Origin: Brenneria sp. hezel4-2-4
GTDB lineage: Bacteria > Pseudomonadota > Gammaproteobacteria > Enterobacterales > Enterobacteriaceae
Direction: 5' to 3'
Length of the DNA: 64,000 bases
Assembly: GCF_013155275.1 (NCBI RefSeq)
Contig: NZ_JABJXS010000004.1
Span: 310,001-374,000, forward strand
The translations under genes and the position numbers were made by a program. The notes below the pieces were generated by a model. That model worked only from the letters and a program-made list of their open reading frames with translations, made no database searches and was not told the DNA's origin. How positions within the stretch are numbered: the stretch's first letter is position 1; every line of letters starts with the position of its first letter. This document shows positions 9,578-20,950 of the stretch, piece by piece.

Positions 9578-10564
9578 TCAGCGGGCATGACGCAGACGGG
9601 GATTGGCGATCAGCGCCACCACATCCGCAACCAGGTTCAACAAGATATAAATCGCCGCCAGCACCAGCGCACAGCCCTGGATCACCGGCATATCGCGTTT
9701 GCTGATGCTGTCGACCATATACTGCCCCAGCCCGGCATAAACGAAAACGTTCTCCACGATCACCACGCCGACCATCAGGTAAGCCAGGTTCAGCACGATA
9801 ACGTTGATAATCGGCCCCCAGGCATTCGGCAGCACATGACGCAGCAAGATAGCGGAAGGCGAAATGCCTTTCAGCAAGGCGGTATCGACATAGGCGGCGT
9901 TCTGCGCGTTGATCAGCGCCGCGCGGGTCATATTGCTCATATGTCCCAGCACCGCCAGCACCAGCGTGATACAGGGCAAGGCTATCGCGCTCAGTCGTGC
10001 TGATAACGGCATTCCGTCGCTCACGCTGCTGTTGCTGGGCAGCCAGAACAAGGTAATAGAGAAAATCAGGATCAGAAGATAGCCGGAGAAGAACTCCGGC
10101 AGCGCCACCGCCGTACGGGTAAACAGGCTTATCAGTTGATCGAGCCAACTCCCCTGATAGCGCACGGAAAGGAATCCCATCAGCAAGGCCAGCGGCACCG
10201 CCACCGCGGCGGTGACGCCGGCCAGAAACAGCGTATTTTCAAGACGCGCGAGCAGCACCGGAGCGATATTCTGGCGGCTGGTGAAGCTCTGCCCGAAATC
10301 CCCCTGTACTATCCCGCCCAGCCAGGAGAGATAACGGGATAGGGCCGGTTGGTCTAGCCCCAGTTGCAGGTTCAGCGCCTGCACCGCTTCCGGCGTGGCG
10401 GACTGCCCCAGAATAGCCGCCGCCGGGTTGCCCGGCAGTAATTGAATGCCGGCAAAAATCAGCACCGACACCACGGCAATCATCGCCACGCCCACCAGCA
10501 GACGACGCATAATCATCATCAGCAGTGGGGATCGCGCGCTAAAAAACCAGCCGTTACCTAACAT
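9578..10564 (-). CDS. ABC transporter permease, DppB-like
   Basis: This permease of about 328 residues is of the DppB/OppB type. After the initial membrane helix come the typical LPGNPAAAILGQSATPEA and LGLDQPALSRYLSWLGGIVQGDFGQSF segments, then five more helices and an EAA-like loop (GISPSAILLRHVLPNAW). An open frame extends to 10669 but overlaps the binding-protein gene; ATG 10564 begins 14 bp after that gene's stop and is preceded by an AGG-containing ribosome site, so it is preferred. It pairs with the DppC-like permease downstream. Confidence 0.9.
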   Translation of the reverse strand: MLGNGWFFSARSPLLMMIMRRLLVGVAMIAVVSVLIFAGIQLLPGNPAAAILGQSATPEAVQALNLQLGLDQPALSRYLSWLGGIVQGDFGQSFTSRQNIAPVLLARLENTLFLAGVTAAVAVPLALLMGFLSVRYQGSWLDQLISLFTRTAVALPEFFSGYLLILIFSITLFWLPSNSSVSDGMPLSARLSAIALPCITLVLAVLGHMSNMTRAALINAQNAAYVDTALLKGISPSAILLRHVLPNAWGPIINVIVLNLAYLMVGVVIVENVFVYAGLGQYMVDSISKRDMPVIQGCALVLAAIYILLNLVADVVALIANPRLRHAR

Positions 10565-10578
10565 CACATTACCTGTAT

Positions 10579-12123
10579 TCAGCTTGCCAGCCACACTTTC
10601 TCCGCGGCGCGATTGCCGCTCAGCGGGAAGCCGGGGATGGCATTCAGGCCTTTGACTTTGGTGCTGCACGCATCCAACGCATCGGCATACAGCGGGATAA
10701 TCTCGCTGCCCTGTTCCACCAACATCAGTTGAATATCGTGGTAAATCTGACGGCGCGTGTCTTCATTCTGTTCGCCGCGCGCAGACTGCACCAGTTGGTC
10801 AAAAGCCGGCTCATGCCAGAACGATTCATTCCACGGCGCCTGACTGGTAAACACCAGCGACAGCAGCGCATCGGCCGTTGGGCGCATCGACCAGTTGGAA
10901 GAAACGAACGGTTTTTTCATCCACACGTTATCCCAGAAGGCATCGTCCGGTACGCGTTCCACCGTCAGCGGAATGCCGGCGCGCTGGGCGGAAGCCTGAT
11001 AGAGCTGACCGGCATCCACCGCGCCGGGGAAACCGGCATCGGCGACGGACAGCACCAGCGGGCCGTTGAATCCGGCTTTCTGCCAGTGATACTTGGCCTT
11101 TTCCGCGTCGTAGGGACGCTGTGGAATGTCTTTGGCGAAATAGCGATTCGACGGGAAGACGGGGTTATCGTTCGCCACGCTGGCGTAACCGCCCAGCACG
11201 GTATCGACGATCTGCTGACGATCGATGGCGTACTTCAGCGCCAGACGTCCATCCAGCGAGGTGAACGGCGCGACGTTGCCCAACCCGGGGAAAGTGAAAA
11301 TAAACGCATCGCGCGAGCGCAGCAATTGCAGATTCGGCATCTTTTCAATGCGGCTGACAATGCGCGGGTTCACGCGGTTGATGATATGGGCGGAACCGCT
11401 GACCAGCGCCGCCACGCGCGCGGTGGAATCGTTCATCGCCAGCGTCTCCACCGAATCGACGTGCCCGCGTTCGCTGTTCCAGTGATTCGGGTTGCGCTTC
11501 ACAAGCGTACGCACGCCCGGCTGGAAGCTTTCCAGAATAAACGCGCCGGTGCCGATCCCTTTATCAAAGGATTCGTTTTCCGGCGTGATGGCGAAGTGCA
11601 CATCGCTCAGCAGCGCAATAAATTCGACATTCGGTTCGTTAAGGCGAAGGGTGACTTCATGTGTCGCCGTCGCTTCCAGCGAGGTGACCGGGTCCAAATA
11701 GCCTTTTACCGCCGAGCTGGATTTTTCGCCGCGATGGTGGTTCAGGGAGTAAATCACATCTTTCGCCGTCAACGGGCGACCATCGTGGAAAGTTACGCCG
11801 GAACGGATTTTCAAAATCCAGGTACGGCCGCCTTCCGCGCTCTCCCAGGACTCCGCCAGCGAGGGGATCAGTTCGCCTTTTTCATCCAGTTCAACCAGAT
11901 TGTTGAACAACTGCGAGCCGACAAAATACATGTAGGTTTCAAACCAGAACGCGGGATCGAGACGGTCGGTGCTGGAAGCGTTGTCCACGCCCACAATCAG
12001 GTGCCCGCCTTTCTGCGGCGTGTCATTGGCTTGCGCCCCCCAGGCATAGCCCAACGGCCAGCCCGCGGTTGCGGCCGCGACGGAAACCGCGCAGGCTCCC
12101 TTGATAAAATGACGGCGATTCAT
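10579..12123 (-). CDS. Periplasmic substrate-binding protein, family 5 (Tat signal)
   Basis: This 514-residue solute-binding protein belongs to family 5 (DppA/OppA/NikA). The N terminus, NRRHFIKG followed by a hydrophobic stretch and a cleavage region near GYAWGAQA, looks like a twin-arginine signal, so export in folded form is likely. Family segments include FETYMYFVGSQLFNNLVELDEKGELIPSLAESWE and FHDGRPLTAKDVIYSL. It delivers substrate to the two permeases downstream. It is encoded between mmuM and the transporter genes, and the operon carries tandem MetJ-like boxes. A methionine-related or sulphur-containing ligand is therefore plausible, but this is inference; family 5 proteins bind diverse peptides, opines and metal chelates. 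Confidence 0.88.
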   Translation of the reverse strand: MNRRHFIKGACAVSVAAATAGWPLGYAWGAQANDTPQKGGHLIVGVDNASSTDRLDPAFWFETYMYFVGSQLFNNLVELDEKGELIPSLAESWESAEGGRTWILKIRSGVTFHDGRPLTAKDVIYSLNHHRGEKSSSAVKGYLDPVTSLEATATHEVTLRLNEPNVEFIALLSDVHFAITPENESFDKGIGTGAFILESFQPGVRTLVKRNPNHWNSERGHVDSVETLAMNDSTARVAALVSGSAHIINRVNPRIVSRIEKMPNLQLLRSRDAFIFTFPGLGNVAPFTSLDGRLALKYAIDRQQIVDTVLGGYASVANDNPVFPSNRYFAKDIPQRPYDAEKAKYHWQKAGFNGPLVLSVADAGFPGAVDAGQLYQASAQRAGIPLTVERVPDDAFWDNVWMKKPFVSSNWSMRPTADALLSLVFTSQAPWNESFWHEPAFDQLVQSARGEQNEDTRRQIYHDIQLMLVEQGSEIIPLYADALDACSTKVKGLNAIPGFPLSGNRAAEKVWLAS

Positions 12124-12143
12124 GATGTTATATTCCCTTGGTT

Positions 12144-12161
12144 ATTCCATCCTGGTGGAAT
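12144..12161. repeat. Inverted repeat between mmuM and the binding-protein gene
   Basis: ATTCCA (12144-12149) and TGGAAT (12156-12161) form a 6-bp inverted repeat in the 83-bp gap ahead of the binding-protein start. There is no T run. It could be a small operator or an RNA hairpin affecting relative expression. Confidence 0.35.
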
Positions 12162-12206
12162 GATATGGTTATTATCGTTAGCGAAAATAAACGGAAAGCG
12201 TGTCTT

Positions 12207-13112
12207 TTATGCCTGACGCGGCAACGATTGCGCCAGACGGGCGATATGCTCCGGGCCAATGCCGCAACAGCCCCCCACCATCGTTGCGCCCTGCGCCGCC
12301 CACTCCCGGGCCAGTTGCAGGTAGCCTTCCGGGTGGGTATCGCTTCTCAGGCGGCTCAAGCCTTCATTGGCGCCGCGCTGATTATCTTCAGGTTCAAAGG
12401 CGTTGGCATACACGCCAATATTAATGGCGGACTGACGCTGGAGGAGAACGGATTTGGCCTGTTTCACCGCCGGCGCCATCACTTCGGGACGGCTACAGTT
12501 GAACAGCAGGCTACTCGCGCCGAGCCGGATCGCGGTTTCAGCCGCGGCGGTGACGGTTTCGCCGGATCGCAAATGGGCATGGCCCTGTTGGTCGACGTCA
12601 TCTTCCAGCGTGAAAGAGAACCACAGCTCGCGCGTGTCGTCAGACAGCAGCTCGCGCACCAGCGCGACTTCAGCCAGCGAGCCCTGCGTTTCCGCCAGCC
12701 ACACATCCACATATGGGCTGAGCGCCTCAATCAATACCCGCAGAATCGGCGCCGCGGCCTCGGCGTCAAACAGATCGGGGCGATAGGATCCCAAAACCGG
12801 CGGCAGCGAGCCCGCCACCCGTACGCCGCCGGCGGCATCCGCCGCGTCCCGGGCCAGCTTCCCGGCCAACTCCGCCAGCTCCCGGCCACGCGCCGAGAAG
12901 ACGTCATCGCCGATATGAAAAGGAACGACGGCGTAACTGTTGGTGGTAATGACCTGCGCGCCCGCCGCGATAAAGCTGTCATGCACTTGCCGAACATGTT
13001 GCGGCGATTCCATCAGCGCCAACGCCGACCACTCCGGCTGACGAAAAGGCGCCCCGACACGCGCCAGTTCACGCCCCATTCCCCCGTCCAGAATCAGAAT
13101 GCTTTCCGCCAT
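12207..13112 (-). CDS. mmuM: Homocysteine S-methyltransferase
   Basis: MmuM transfers a methyl group from S-methylmethionine (or SAM) to homocysteine, giving methionine. The protein of about 301 residues shows LDGGMGREL at the N terminus and the zinc-binding thiols of the family: one Cys in FNCSRPE and the Cys pair in GGCCGIGPEHI near the C terminus. The start at 13112 is preferred to 13118, because AGGGGA sits 7 bases before the former but abuts the latter. It is the first gene of a minus-strand operon with a family 5 ABC transporter, and three tandem MetJ-like boxes overlap its promoter. The E. coli partner MmuP permease is absent here, so the ABC system may take its place. Confidence 0.92.
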   Translation of the reverse strand: MAESILILDGGMGRELARVGAPFRQPEWSALALMESPQHVRQVHDSFIAAGAQVITTNSYAVVPFHIGDDVFSARGRELAELAGKLARDAADAAGGVRVAGSLPPVLGSYRPDLFDAEAAAPILRVLIEALSPYVDVWLAETQGSLAEVALVRELLSDDTRELWFSFTLEDDVDQQGHAHLRSGETVTAAAETAIRLGASSLLFNCSRPEVMAPAVKQAKSVLLQRQSAINIGVYANAFEPEDNQRGANEGLSRLRSDTHPEGYLQLAREWAAQGATMVGGCCGIGPEHIARLAQSLPRQA

Positions 13113-13160
13113 GGTCATTCCCCTGCCGAATCAATAAAAAGTGCGTTCACCTTACTTAAA

Positions 13161-13184
13161 ACACATCTGGATGTCTAGATGCCT
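13161..13184 (-). promoter_or_regulatory. Three tandem MetJ (met box) operator repeats
   Basis: Read toward mmuM, the contiguous 8-mers AGGCATCT, AGACATCC and AGATGTGT each match the met box AGACGTCT at 6 of 8 positions (18 of 24 overall). They overlap a plausible promoter (TAGACA, 17 bp, TAAGGT) about 50-60 bp upstream of the start. This predicts repression by MetJ with S-adenosylmethionine. Confidence 0.7.
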
Positions 13185-13354
13185 TGATAGCTAAATAACG
13201 GTAATCCATTGTAATGCCGCGTCCGCCAAGCCTTCGCTGACGGTGGTTGGTTTTTGGTCATATTTTGTACAAGTACGAATTCTCTACGACATTTGATTTT
13301 CTTTGCTCTACGTCAATTTTACAGCAATAAAAGTGCGAACACCCCTATGCAAAT

Positions 13355-13400
13355 TCAATATATAGTGCCTATCCTATAAACATCACCTATATATAGTGTT
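13355..13400 (+). promoter_or_regulatory. NrdR box pair upstream of nrdDG
   Basis: Two palindrome-like boxes containing ATATATAGTG lie at 13355-13370 and 13385-13400, with equivalent bases 31 bp apart (three helical turns). This is the typical NrdR operator spacing found before ribonucleotide reductase genes. NrdR represses nrd genes when dATP is high. Confidence 0.85.
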
Positions 13401-13463
13401 TATCCACAATATCATCCACAGCCCCCGCAGCCCTTGTGCGCTGTGGTTTTCGCTTGTGGATAA
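13400..13463. promoter_or_regulatory. DnaA box cluster in the nrdD leader
   Basis: A perfect DnaA box TTATCCACA is at 13400-13408, a one-mismatch TCATCCACA at 13412-13420, and a perfect inverted box TGTGGATAA at 13455-13463. The first overlaps the distal NrdR box by one base. All lie between the promoter region and the nrdD start. Confidence 0.6.
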
Positions 13464-13482
13464 CCTGACAGAGGAACAGAAC

Positions 13483-15621
<2,139 letters not shown>

Positions 15622-15628
15622 TATTCTC

Positions 15629-15655
15629 AGGCCGCAAAAATCGCGGCCTTATTTT
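15629..15655 (+). terminator. Hairpin between nrdD and nrdG
   Basis: A perfect 7-bp stem AGGCCGC / GCGGCCT (15629-15635 with 15643-15649) is followed by a short T-rich stretch. It probably causes partial termination, lowering nrdG expression relative to nrdD. Confidence 0.6.
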
Positions 15656-15678
15656 CATCAAACGCGGCTTTTACGCAC

Positions 15679-16143
15679 ATGAATTACCACCAGTATTATC
15701 CCGTTGATGTGGTCAACGGCCCCGGGACACGCTGCACCCTGTTTGTTTCCGGGTGTGTGCACCAATGCGCCGGTTGCTATAACAAAAGCACCTGGCGGCT
15801 TAATTCCGGCCAGCCGTTTACCCAGGAATTGCAGGATCGCATCATCAATGATCTTCAGGATACGACGATTCCCCGGCAGGGGATTACGCTATCCGGCGGC
15901 GATCCGCTCCACCCGCAGAACGTGCCTGAGATTCTGCAACTGGTGAAGCGGATACGGGCGGAGTGCCCCGGTAAGGACATCTGGGTGTGGACGGGTTATG
16001 TACTGGCGGAGCTGACGGCGGAACAACGGCAGGTTGTAGATCTGATCAACGTCCTGGTTGACGGCAAGTTTGTGCAGGATCTGAAAGACCCTGCGCTAAT
16101 CTGGCGGGGCAGCAGCAACCAGGTTATTCATTACCTGCGCTGA
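15679..16143 (+). CDS. nrdG: Anaerobic ribonucleotide reductase activating protein
   Basis: NrdG is a radical SAM enzyme that generates the glycyl radical on NrdD. The cluster motif CVHQCAGC at residues 26-33 (Cys26, Cys30, Cys33) binds a 4Fe-4S cluster, and TLSGGDPLHP is the SAM-binding GGE-like motif. Length is 154 residues, as in E. coli. It lies 57 bp after nrdD across a hairpin. Confidence 0.97.
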   Translation: MNYHQYYPVDVVNGPGTRCTLFVSGCVHQCAGCYNKSTWRLNSGQPFTQELQDRIINDLQDTTIPRQGITLSGGDPLHPQNVPEILQLVKRIRAECPGKDIWVWTGYVLAELTAEQRQVVDLINVLVDGKFVQDLKDPALIWRGSSNQVIHYLR

Positions 16144-16184
16144 CGCCGCTTTTCCGCAACCGCGGCAACCAGAAAACGGCCTGG

Positions 16185-16838
16185 TTAATGCAGCGGTTGC
16201 CGCTTGCCCAGCGCGCGTAGCTGGTCGGACTCCAACACCGTCACCTTGGCTTTAGGCTCAGGCGAAAAGGCCTGATTCAGTAGCGCCTGCGCCACGGTTT
16301 TCCCGTCTATTGCCCGCCATTGCGCCGGAAAAAAGCGGAATATCGGCGCCGTCAGGCTCTCCAGAGGCCGGCCGTCGACCCTTTCACCCAATAGCATCGA
16401 TGGCCGCGCCAGCGTCAGATGTTGCCACCCTTGCTGACGCAACGACTTCTCCATCTCGCCCTTGACCCGTGGATAAAAGAATGGAGAAGCCGCATTGGCG
16501 CTGAGTGAACTGACCACCAGCAGATGGTTCGCTCCCAGCGCCAACGCCGTTTTGGCGCCCTCCACCACCAGCGTGTAATCCACATAGCGGAACGCCGGCT
16601 TACTTCCCGCAGCCTTCAGCGTGGAACCCAGGCAGCAAAAAGCGATATCAATAGGAGAAATCAACTGGGAAAGCGCCACTGAGAGATCGGCGTTATGGGG
16701 ATTCACCACTTTTTCAGAAAAAGGCAACGGCTTACGAGTAGGCGCGTAAATCGTTTCAACCCGGTGATTGGCCTTTAAAAGTTGCAACAGTTCATTTCCT
16801 ACCAGACCCGTAGCCCCTAACAGCAATACCCGGCTCAT
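16185..16838 (-). CDS. Atypical SDR, NAD(P)H-binding oxidoreductase
   Basis: This 217-residue protein has a Rossmann N terminus, VLLLGATGLVGNELLQLL, whose GxxGxxG motif binds NAD(P). It resembles the atypical short-chain dehydrogenase group that includes human HTATIP2 (TIP30) and bacterial NAD(P)H-binding proteins. VVSSLSAN, YPRVKGEMEKSL and ARPSMLLG are typical downstream segments, and the Tyr-x-x-x-Lys spacing survives as YPRVK. The substrate is unknown. It is encoded just upstream of ygiQ in the minus direction and 14 bp downstream of yhbP, so it is probably co-transcribed with yhbP. Confidence 0.8.
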   Translation of the reverse strand: MSRVLLLGATGLVGNELLQLLKANHRVETIYAPTRKPLPFSEKVVNPHNADLSVALSQLISPIDIAFCCLGSTLKAAGSKPAFRYVDYTLVVEGAKTALALGANHLLVVSSLSANAASPFFYPRVKGEMEKSLRQQGWQHLTLARPSMLLGERVDGRPLESLTAPIFRFFPAQWRAIDGKTVAQALLNQAFSPEPKAKVTVLESDQLRALGKRQPLH

Positions 16839-16852
16839 ACATTCTCCTTTGG

Positions 16853-17338
<486 letters not shown>

Positions 17339-17503
17339 TCATTAACTTTCGACAATATCCTGCCGGTCGCCGCCGGGTACGACAGCCTTATCTTGACCGT
17401 AGCGGCATCGTTTTAGTTCCCGGCAAGGGCAAGGATAACAGGGACGAGCGACTTTACCGACCGATGCCGATGAACGCGGTCGAAGCGATACGGACCGGCG
17501 GTC

Positions 17504-19651
17504 TTACGACGGCTTTTTACCGGATGATTTATGGGCTGCGGCCGGCGCGGTAAAACGCGTTCGCGCGGGGCGAGTAGATGCGCCGTCCTTCCCGCCGCGC
17601 GCCGCGGCGCGTTCCCCCGGCGCCGCGGTGGGAACCAGACAGTCGGGGCGATTTCCAATCAGCCGTTTCTTGCCCATTGCGGTCAGCGCATCGCGGATCA
17701 GCGGCCAGTTCGCCGGATCATGATAGCGGAGCAGCGCTTTATGCAGACGGCGCTGACGCTCGCCCCGCGGCACCACCACATCCTCGCTTTTGTAATCCAC
17801 TTTGCCAAGCGGGTTCTTGCCGCTGTAATACATGGTGGTGGCATTCGCCAGCGGAGAAGGATAAAAATTTTGCACCTGATCCAGTCTGAAACGGTGCTCT
17901 TTCAGCCACAGCGCCAGATTGACCATATCCTCATCCCGAGTGCCCGGGTGCGCGGAAATAAAGTAGGGGATCAGATACTGCTGTTTTCCCGCCTGTTTTG
18001 AATAGTCGTCAAAAAGCTGTTTGAAGCGATGATAGCTGCCCATACCGGGCTTCATCATTTTTGACAGCGGCCCGGATTCCGTGTGTTCAGGCGCGATCTT
18101 AAGATATCCCCCCACATGATGCTCGGCCAGTTCCTTGATATAACGCGGATCTTCAACCGCCAGATCGTAACGCACGCCGGAAGCGATAAGGATTTTTTTG
18201 ATGCCTTTCAGGCTGCGGGTGCGCCGATACAGTTTGATGGTCGGCTCATGATTGGTATCCATGTGCGCACAGATTTCCGGGTACACACAGGACGCCCGGC
18301 GGCAGCTCTGCTCGGCGCGCGGCGACTGACAGCGCAACATGTACATGTTGGCCGTCGGGCCGCCTAAATCGGAAATAACGCCGGTGAATCCCGGCACGCG
18401 ATCGCGGATCTCTTCGATCTCTTTCACAATCGACGCCTCAGAGCGGCTCTGAATGATCCGCCCTTCATGCTCGGTAATCGAACAGAATGAACAGCCGCCA
18501 TAACAGCCGCGCATGATGTTGACCGAAAAACGGATCATATCGTAGGCCGGGATCGCCGCATTGCCGTAGGCAGGATGCGGGACACGCTGAAACGGCAGCG
18601 CAAATACCGCATCCATTTCCTCGGTCGAGAGCGGGATCGCCGGCGGATTGATCCAGACGTAGCGGTCGCCATGCTTTTGCATCAAGGCTCTGGCGCAGCC
18701 TGGATTGGTTTCGTGGTGCAATATCCGCGACGCATGGGCGTACATGACTTTATCGCCTTTCACTTTTTCGAAAGACGGCAACAACACATAGGTTTTTTCC
18801 CACGGCTTGGGTTTTGCCGCCCGCACGGCGATCGGCTGCGCCGCATCCGGCGCGAGGCATTCTCCTGCGGAACAGGGCAAATCTTCGCCATAAGGATTGA
18901 CGATCGGTTCAATGCGGCCGGGCTTGTCGAGGCGGGTTGAGTCAACGCCCGTCCAGCCGGTCAGCGCCGTTTTACGCATCACGGCGGTATTGCGCACATC
19001 CTGAATATCGCTTATCGATTCGCCTGCCGCCAGGCGGTGCGCAATCTCCACCAGCGGGCGCTCGCCGTTGCCGTAGACCAGCATATCCGCCTTGGCGTCC
19101 ACCAGCACCGAGCGCCGCACGGTATCCGACCAGTAATCATAGTGGGCGATGCGCCGCAGGCTGGCTTCGATACCGCCAAGGAGCACCGGGACATCGCGAT
19201 AGGCTTCTTTGCAGCGCTGGCTGTACGCCAACGTTGCCCGATCCGGCCGCTTTCCCGCGAGATTACCCGGCGTATACGCATCGTCATGGCGTAATTTTCG
19301 ATCCGCCGTATAACGGTTAATCATCGAATCCATATTTCCGGCGGTGACGCCAAAAAACAGATTCGGCTTGCCGAGGCGCATAAAATCGTTTTTCGACGTC
19401 CAGTCCGGCTGCGCGATAATGCCGACGCGAAAGCCCTGCGCTTCCAGCATCCGTCCGATAATCGCCATGCCAAAGCTCGGATGATCGACGTATGCATCAC
19501 CGGTCACCACGATCACATCACAACTGTCCCACCCCAGTTGATCCATCTCTGCCCGCGACATCGGCAAAAACGGCGCAGTACCGTAACATTCGGCCCAGTA
19601 ACGCGGGTACGAGAACAAGGTACGTTCGGGTTGGATCAGGCTGATTGGCAT
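17504..19651 (-). CDS. ygiQ: YgiQ family radical SAM protein
   Basis: This 715-residue radical SAM protein of the YgiQ family (UPF0313) has an N-terminal B12-binding-like region ([31 protein letters not shown]), a central cluster motif [18 protein letters not shown] (three Cys for the 4Fe-4S cluster), and a basic Ala/Arg-rich C terminus (from about residue 660) that looks disordered. The reaction is unknown. It is transcribed on its own strand with a gap of about 190 bp to yhbP. Confidence 0.93.
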   Translation of the reverse strand: MPISLIQPERTLFSYPRYWAECYGTAPFLPMSRAEMDQLGWDSCDVIVVTGDAYVDHPSFGMAIIGRMLEAQGFRVGIIAQPDWTSKNDFMRLGKPNLFFGVTAGNMDSMINRYTADRKLRHDDAYTPGNLAGKRPDRATLAYSQRCKEAYRDVPVLLGGIEASLRRIAHYDYWSDTVRRSVLVDAKADMLVYGNGERPLVEIAHRLAAGESISDIQDVRNTAVMRKTALTGWTGVDSTRLDKPGRIEPIVNPYGEDLPCSAGECLAPDAAQPIAVRAAKPKPWEKTYVLLPSFEKVKGDKVMYAHASRILHHETNPGCARALMQKHGDRYVWINPPAIPLSTEEMDAVFALPFQRVPHPAYGNAAIPAYDMIRFSVNIMRGCYGGCSFCSITEHEGRIIQSRSEASIVKEIEEIRDRVPGFTGVISDLGGPTANMYMLRCQSPRAEQSCRRASCVYPEICAHMDTNHEPTIKLYRRTRSLKGIKKILIASGVRYDLAVEDPRYIKELAEHHVGGYLKIAPEHTESGPLSKMMKPGMGSYHRFKQLFDDYSKQAGKQQYLIPYFISAHPGTRDEDMVNLALWLKEHRFRLDQVQNFYPSPLANATTMYYSGKNPLGKVDYKSEDVVVPRGERQRRLHKALLRYHDPANWPLIRDALTAMGKKRLIGNRPDCLVPTAAPGERAAARGGKDGASTRPARTRFTAPAAAHKSSGKKPS

Positions 19652-19860
19652 AGCACTCTTCGTTGTCGGAAAATGGATTTTATACGCCCGGTTAACATAT
19701 GCTCGATTATCAACCGGGATACAGGGGGCGGAAATTATACGTGGACAAATATAAAACTGCTGATAAGAGTGCTGCCGACATGCGGCGGATCAAGATTTTC
19801 GGCGCTGAGGTACGCTGAAAGATCAGAAAGACGCCCCCAGCGCATGAGGATTATCGCCGT

Positions 19861-20556
19861 TTAGCTTAGCGCCGGAGTATTCCCCGCCGACACGCCAATA
19901 TTCTCTTGCACGACATTACCTTTTTTCTTTTCCACATAAGCCGGTTTTTCCTGACTCCGCGTTTGCGGATTTGACTGGCCGGTAAATATGCCGCCTTTCT
20001 CAATGGAGAGTTCATCCGAGAATATCTCTCCCACCACGCTTCCCTGCGCCAGAATGGACACCACGCCGGCGGAAACCCGCCCTTCAACCTGGCCGTTGAT
20101 GATAATCTGCTGCGACGTCATTTCGCCTTTCACCCTGCCGCCATGTTCTACCTTGATGGTATCGCCGCAGCGCACGTCGCCTTCGATCTCCCCTTCCACG
20201 GTAATATTGCCGTCCGTCGTCAGCCCGCCGGCCATACGCGCGCCCTGAGCAATAAACGTGTCTTTCCTGACGCGTGCAGGGCTGACTGAATTAACCAACG
20301 CCGGCGGATGGGTTACGTCACCATTCCCTGGCGATTCATCGCTTGATTTTTTCTTTTTATCAAATGAAAACATCGGCTGATTCCTTTTTATTTTGTAAAA
20401 AAACGCCATCAGCGCCGGCAGGGCGAATCCCAGAACGGCAACCAACGCCTTGCCATAAAACAACGCGGATAAATCCATGTGGATATCCACCAGCCAGACA
20501 ATCACCAGCAAGGCCCATATCGCCCACAGCCCCCATAACAGATTGTAATTACGCAC
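19861..20556 (-). CDS. Bactofilin family protein with N-terminal membrane anchor
   Basis: This 231-residue protein starts at GTG 20556. Two hydrophobic helices near the N terminus (about residues 7-28 and 33-55) probably anchor it in the inner membrane. The bactofilin (DUF583) beta-helix domain follows, with repeated short strands such as GNITVEGEIEGDVRCGDTIKVEHGGRVKGEM and GQVEGRVSAGVVSILAQGSVVGEI. Bactofilins polymerise into cytoskeletal filaments that position cell-wall enzymes or other proteins. No peptidase (LmdC/M23) partner is adjacent, so the role here is open. Confidence 0.88.
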   Translation of the reverse strand: MRNYNLLWGLWAIWALLVIVWLVDIHMDLSALFYGKALVAVLGFALPALMAFFYKIKRNQPMFSFDKKKKSSDESPGNGDVTHPPALVNSVSPARVRKDTFIAQGARMAGGLTTDGNITVEGEIEGDVRCGDTIKVEHGGRVKGEMTSQQIIINGQVEGRVSAGVVSILAQGSVVGEIFSDELSIEKGGIFTGQSNPQTRSQEKPAYVEKKKGNVVQENIGVSAGNTPALS

Positions 20557-20884
20557 GGTTATTGCACCGTCTGGAACGCAGCAATGTTTATTTCAATAGG
20601 TTTAACCGTGGTGTTTATGGCGCAGGCGGCGTGCCGAATAGCGATGATGGCGTCGGATCTCATGCCGGAAGATGTGTGGCGGCTCATATGCCTTCTCCTT
20701 ATTCGCCCTAGCTCCTGATAGACAAAGGGTAATCCCAAATACTGCCTTTAAGGCATCGGCTAAAACGCGCTTTTATTTAGGCCGCTAGCGAATATTTGCG
20801 TAGCGCATCACATAAATGCGCTTCACTTTCCAGAGAAAAAAACCGCTATTTTGTGGCGTTCCACTAACATCTTTCGTGAATCTG
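20557..20884. other. Intergenic region between bactofilin gene and scrK
   Basis: No supported gene was found here; the open frames are short or shadows. A 13-base symmetric element TGCCTTTAAGGCA is at 20743-20755. The right edge leads into the scrK promoter. Confidence 0.5.
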
Positions 20885-20913
20885 TTGCGTAGCTAAACCG
20901 ATTCTTCTATTTT
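20885..20913 (+). promoter_or_regulatory. scrK promoter with ScrR-like operator
   Basis: A -35 box TTGCGT (20885-20890), 17-bp spacer and -10 box TATTTT (20908-20913) precede scrK. The spacer holds GCTAAACCG (20892-20900), whose first eight bases are the reverse complement of the GGTTTAGC half-site before scrY. It is inferred to be bound by ScrR. Confidence 0.6.
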
Positions 20914-20950
20914 AGCAGCCAGTTCTATTATCCCTGATAAGAGTAATTCT

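Noticed and set aside
13290-13320. A possible FNR site before nrdD
   Set aside because: TTGAT and GTCAA half-sites are present but spaced far beyond the 4-bp gap of an FNR box.
13396-13482. An upstream extension of nrdD
   Set aside because: It runs through the NrdR and DnaA boxes; GTG 13483 has a ribosome site and gives the exact E. coli length.
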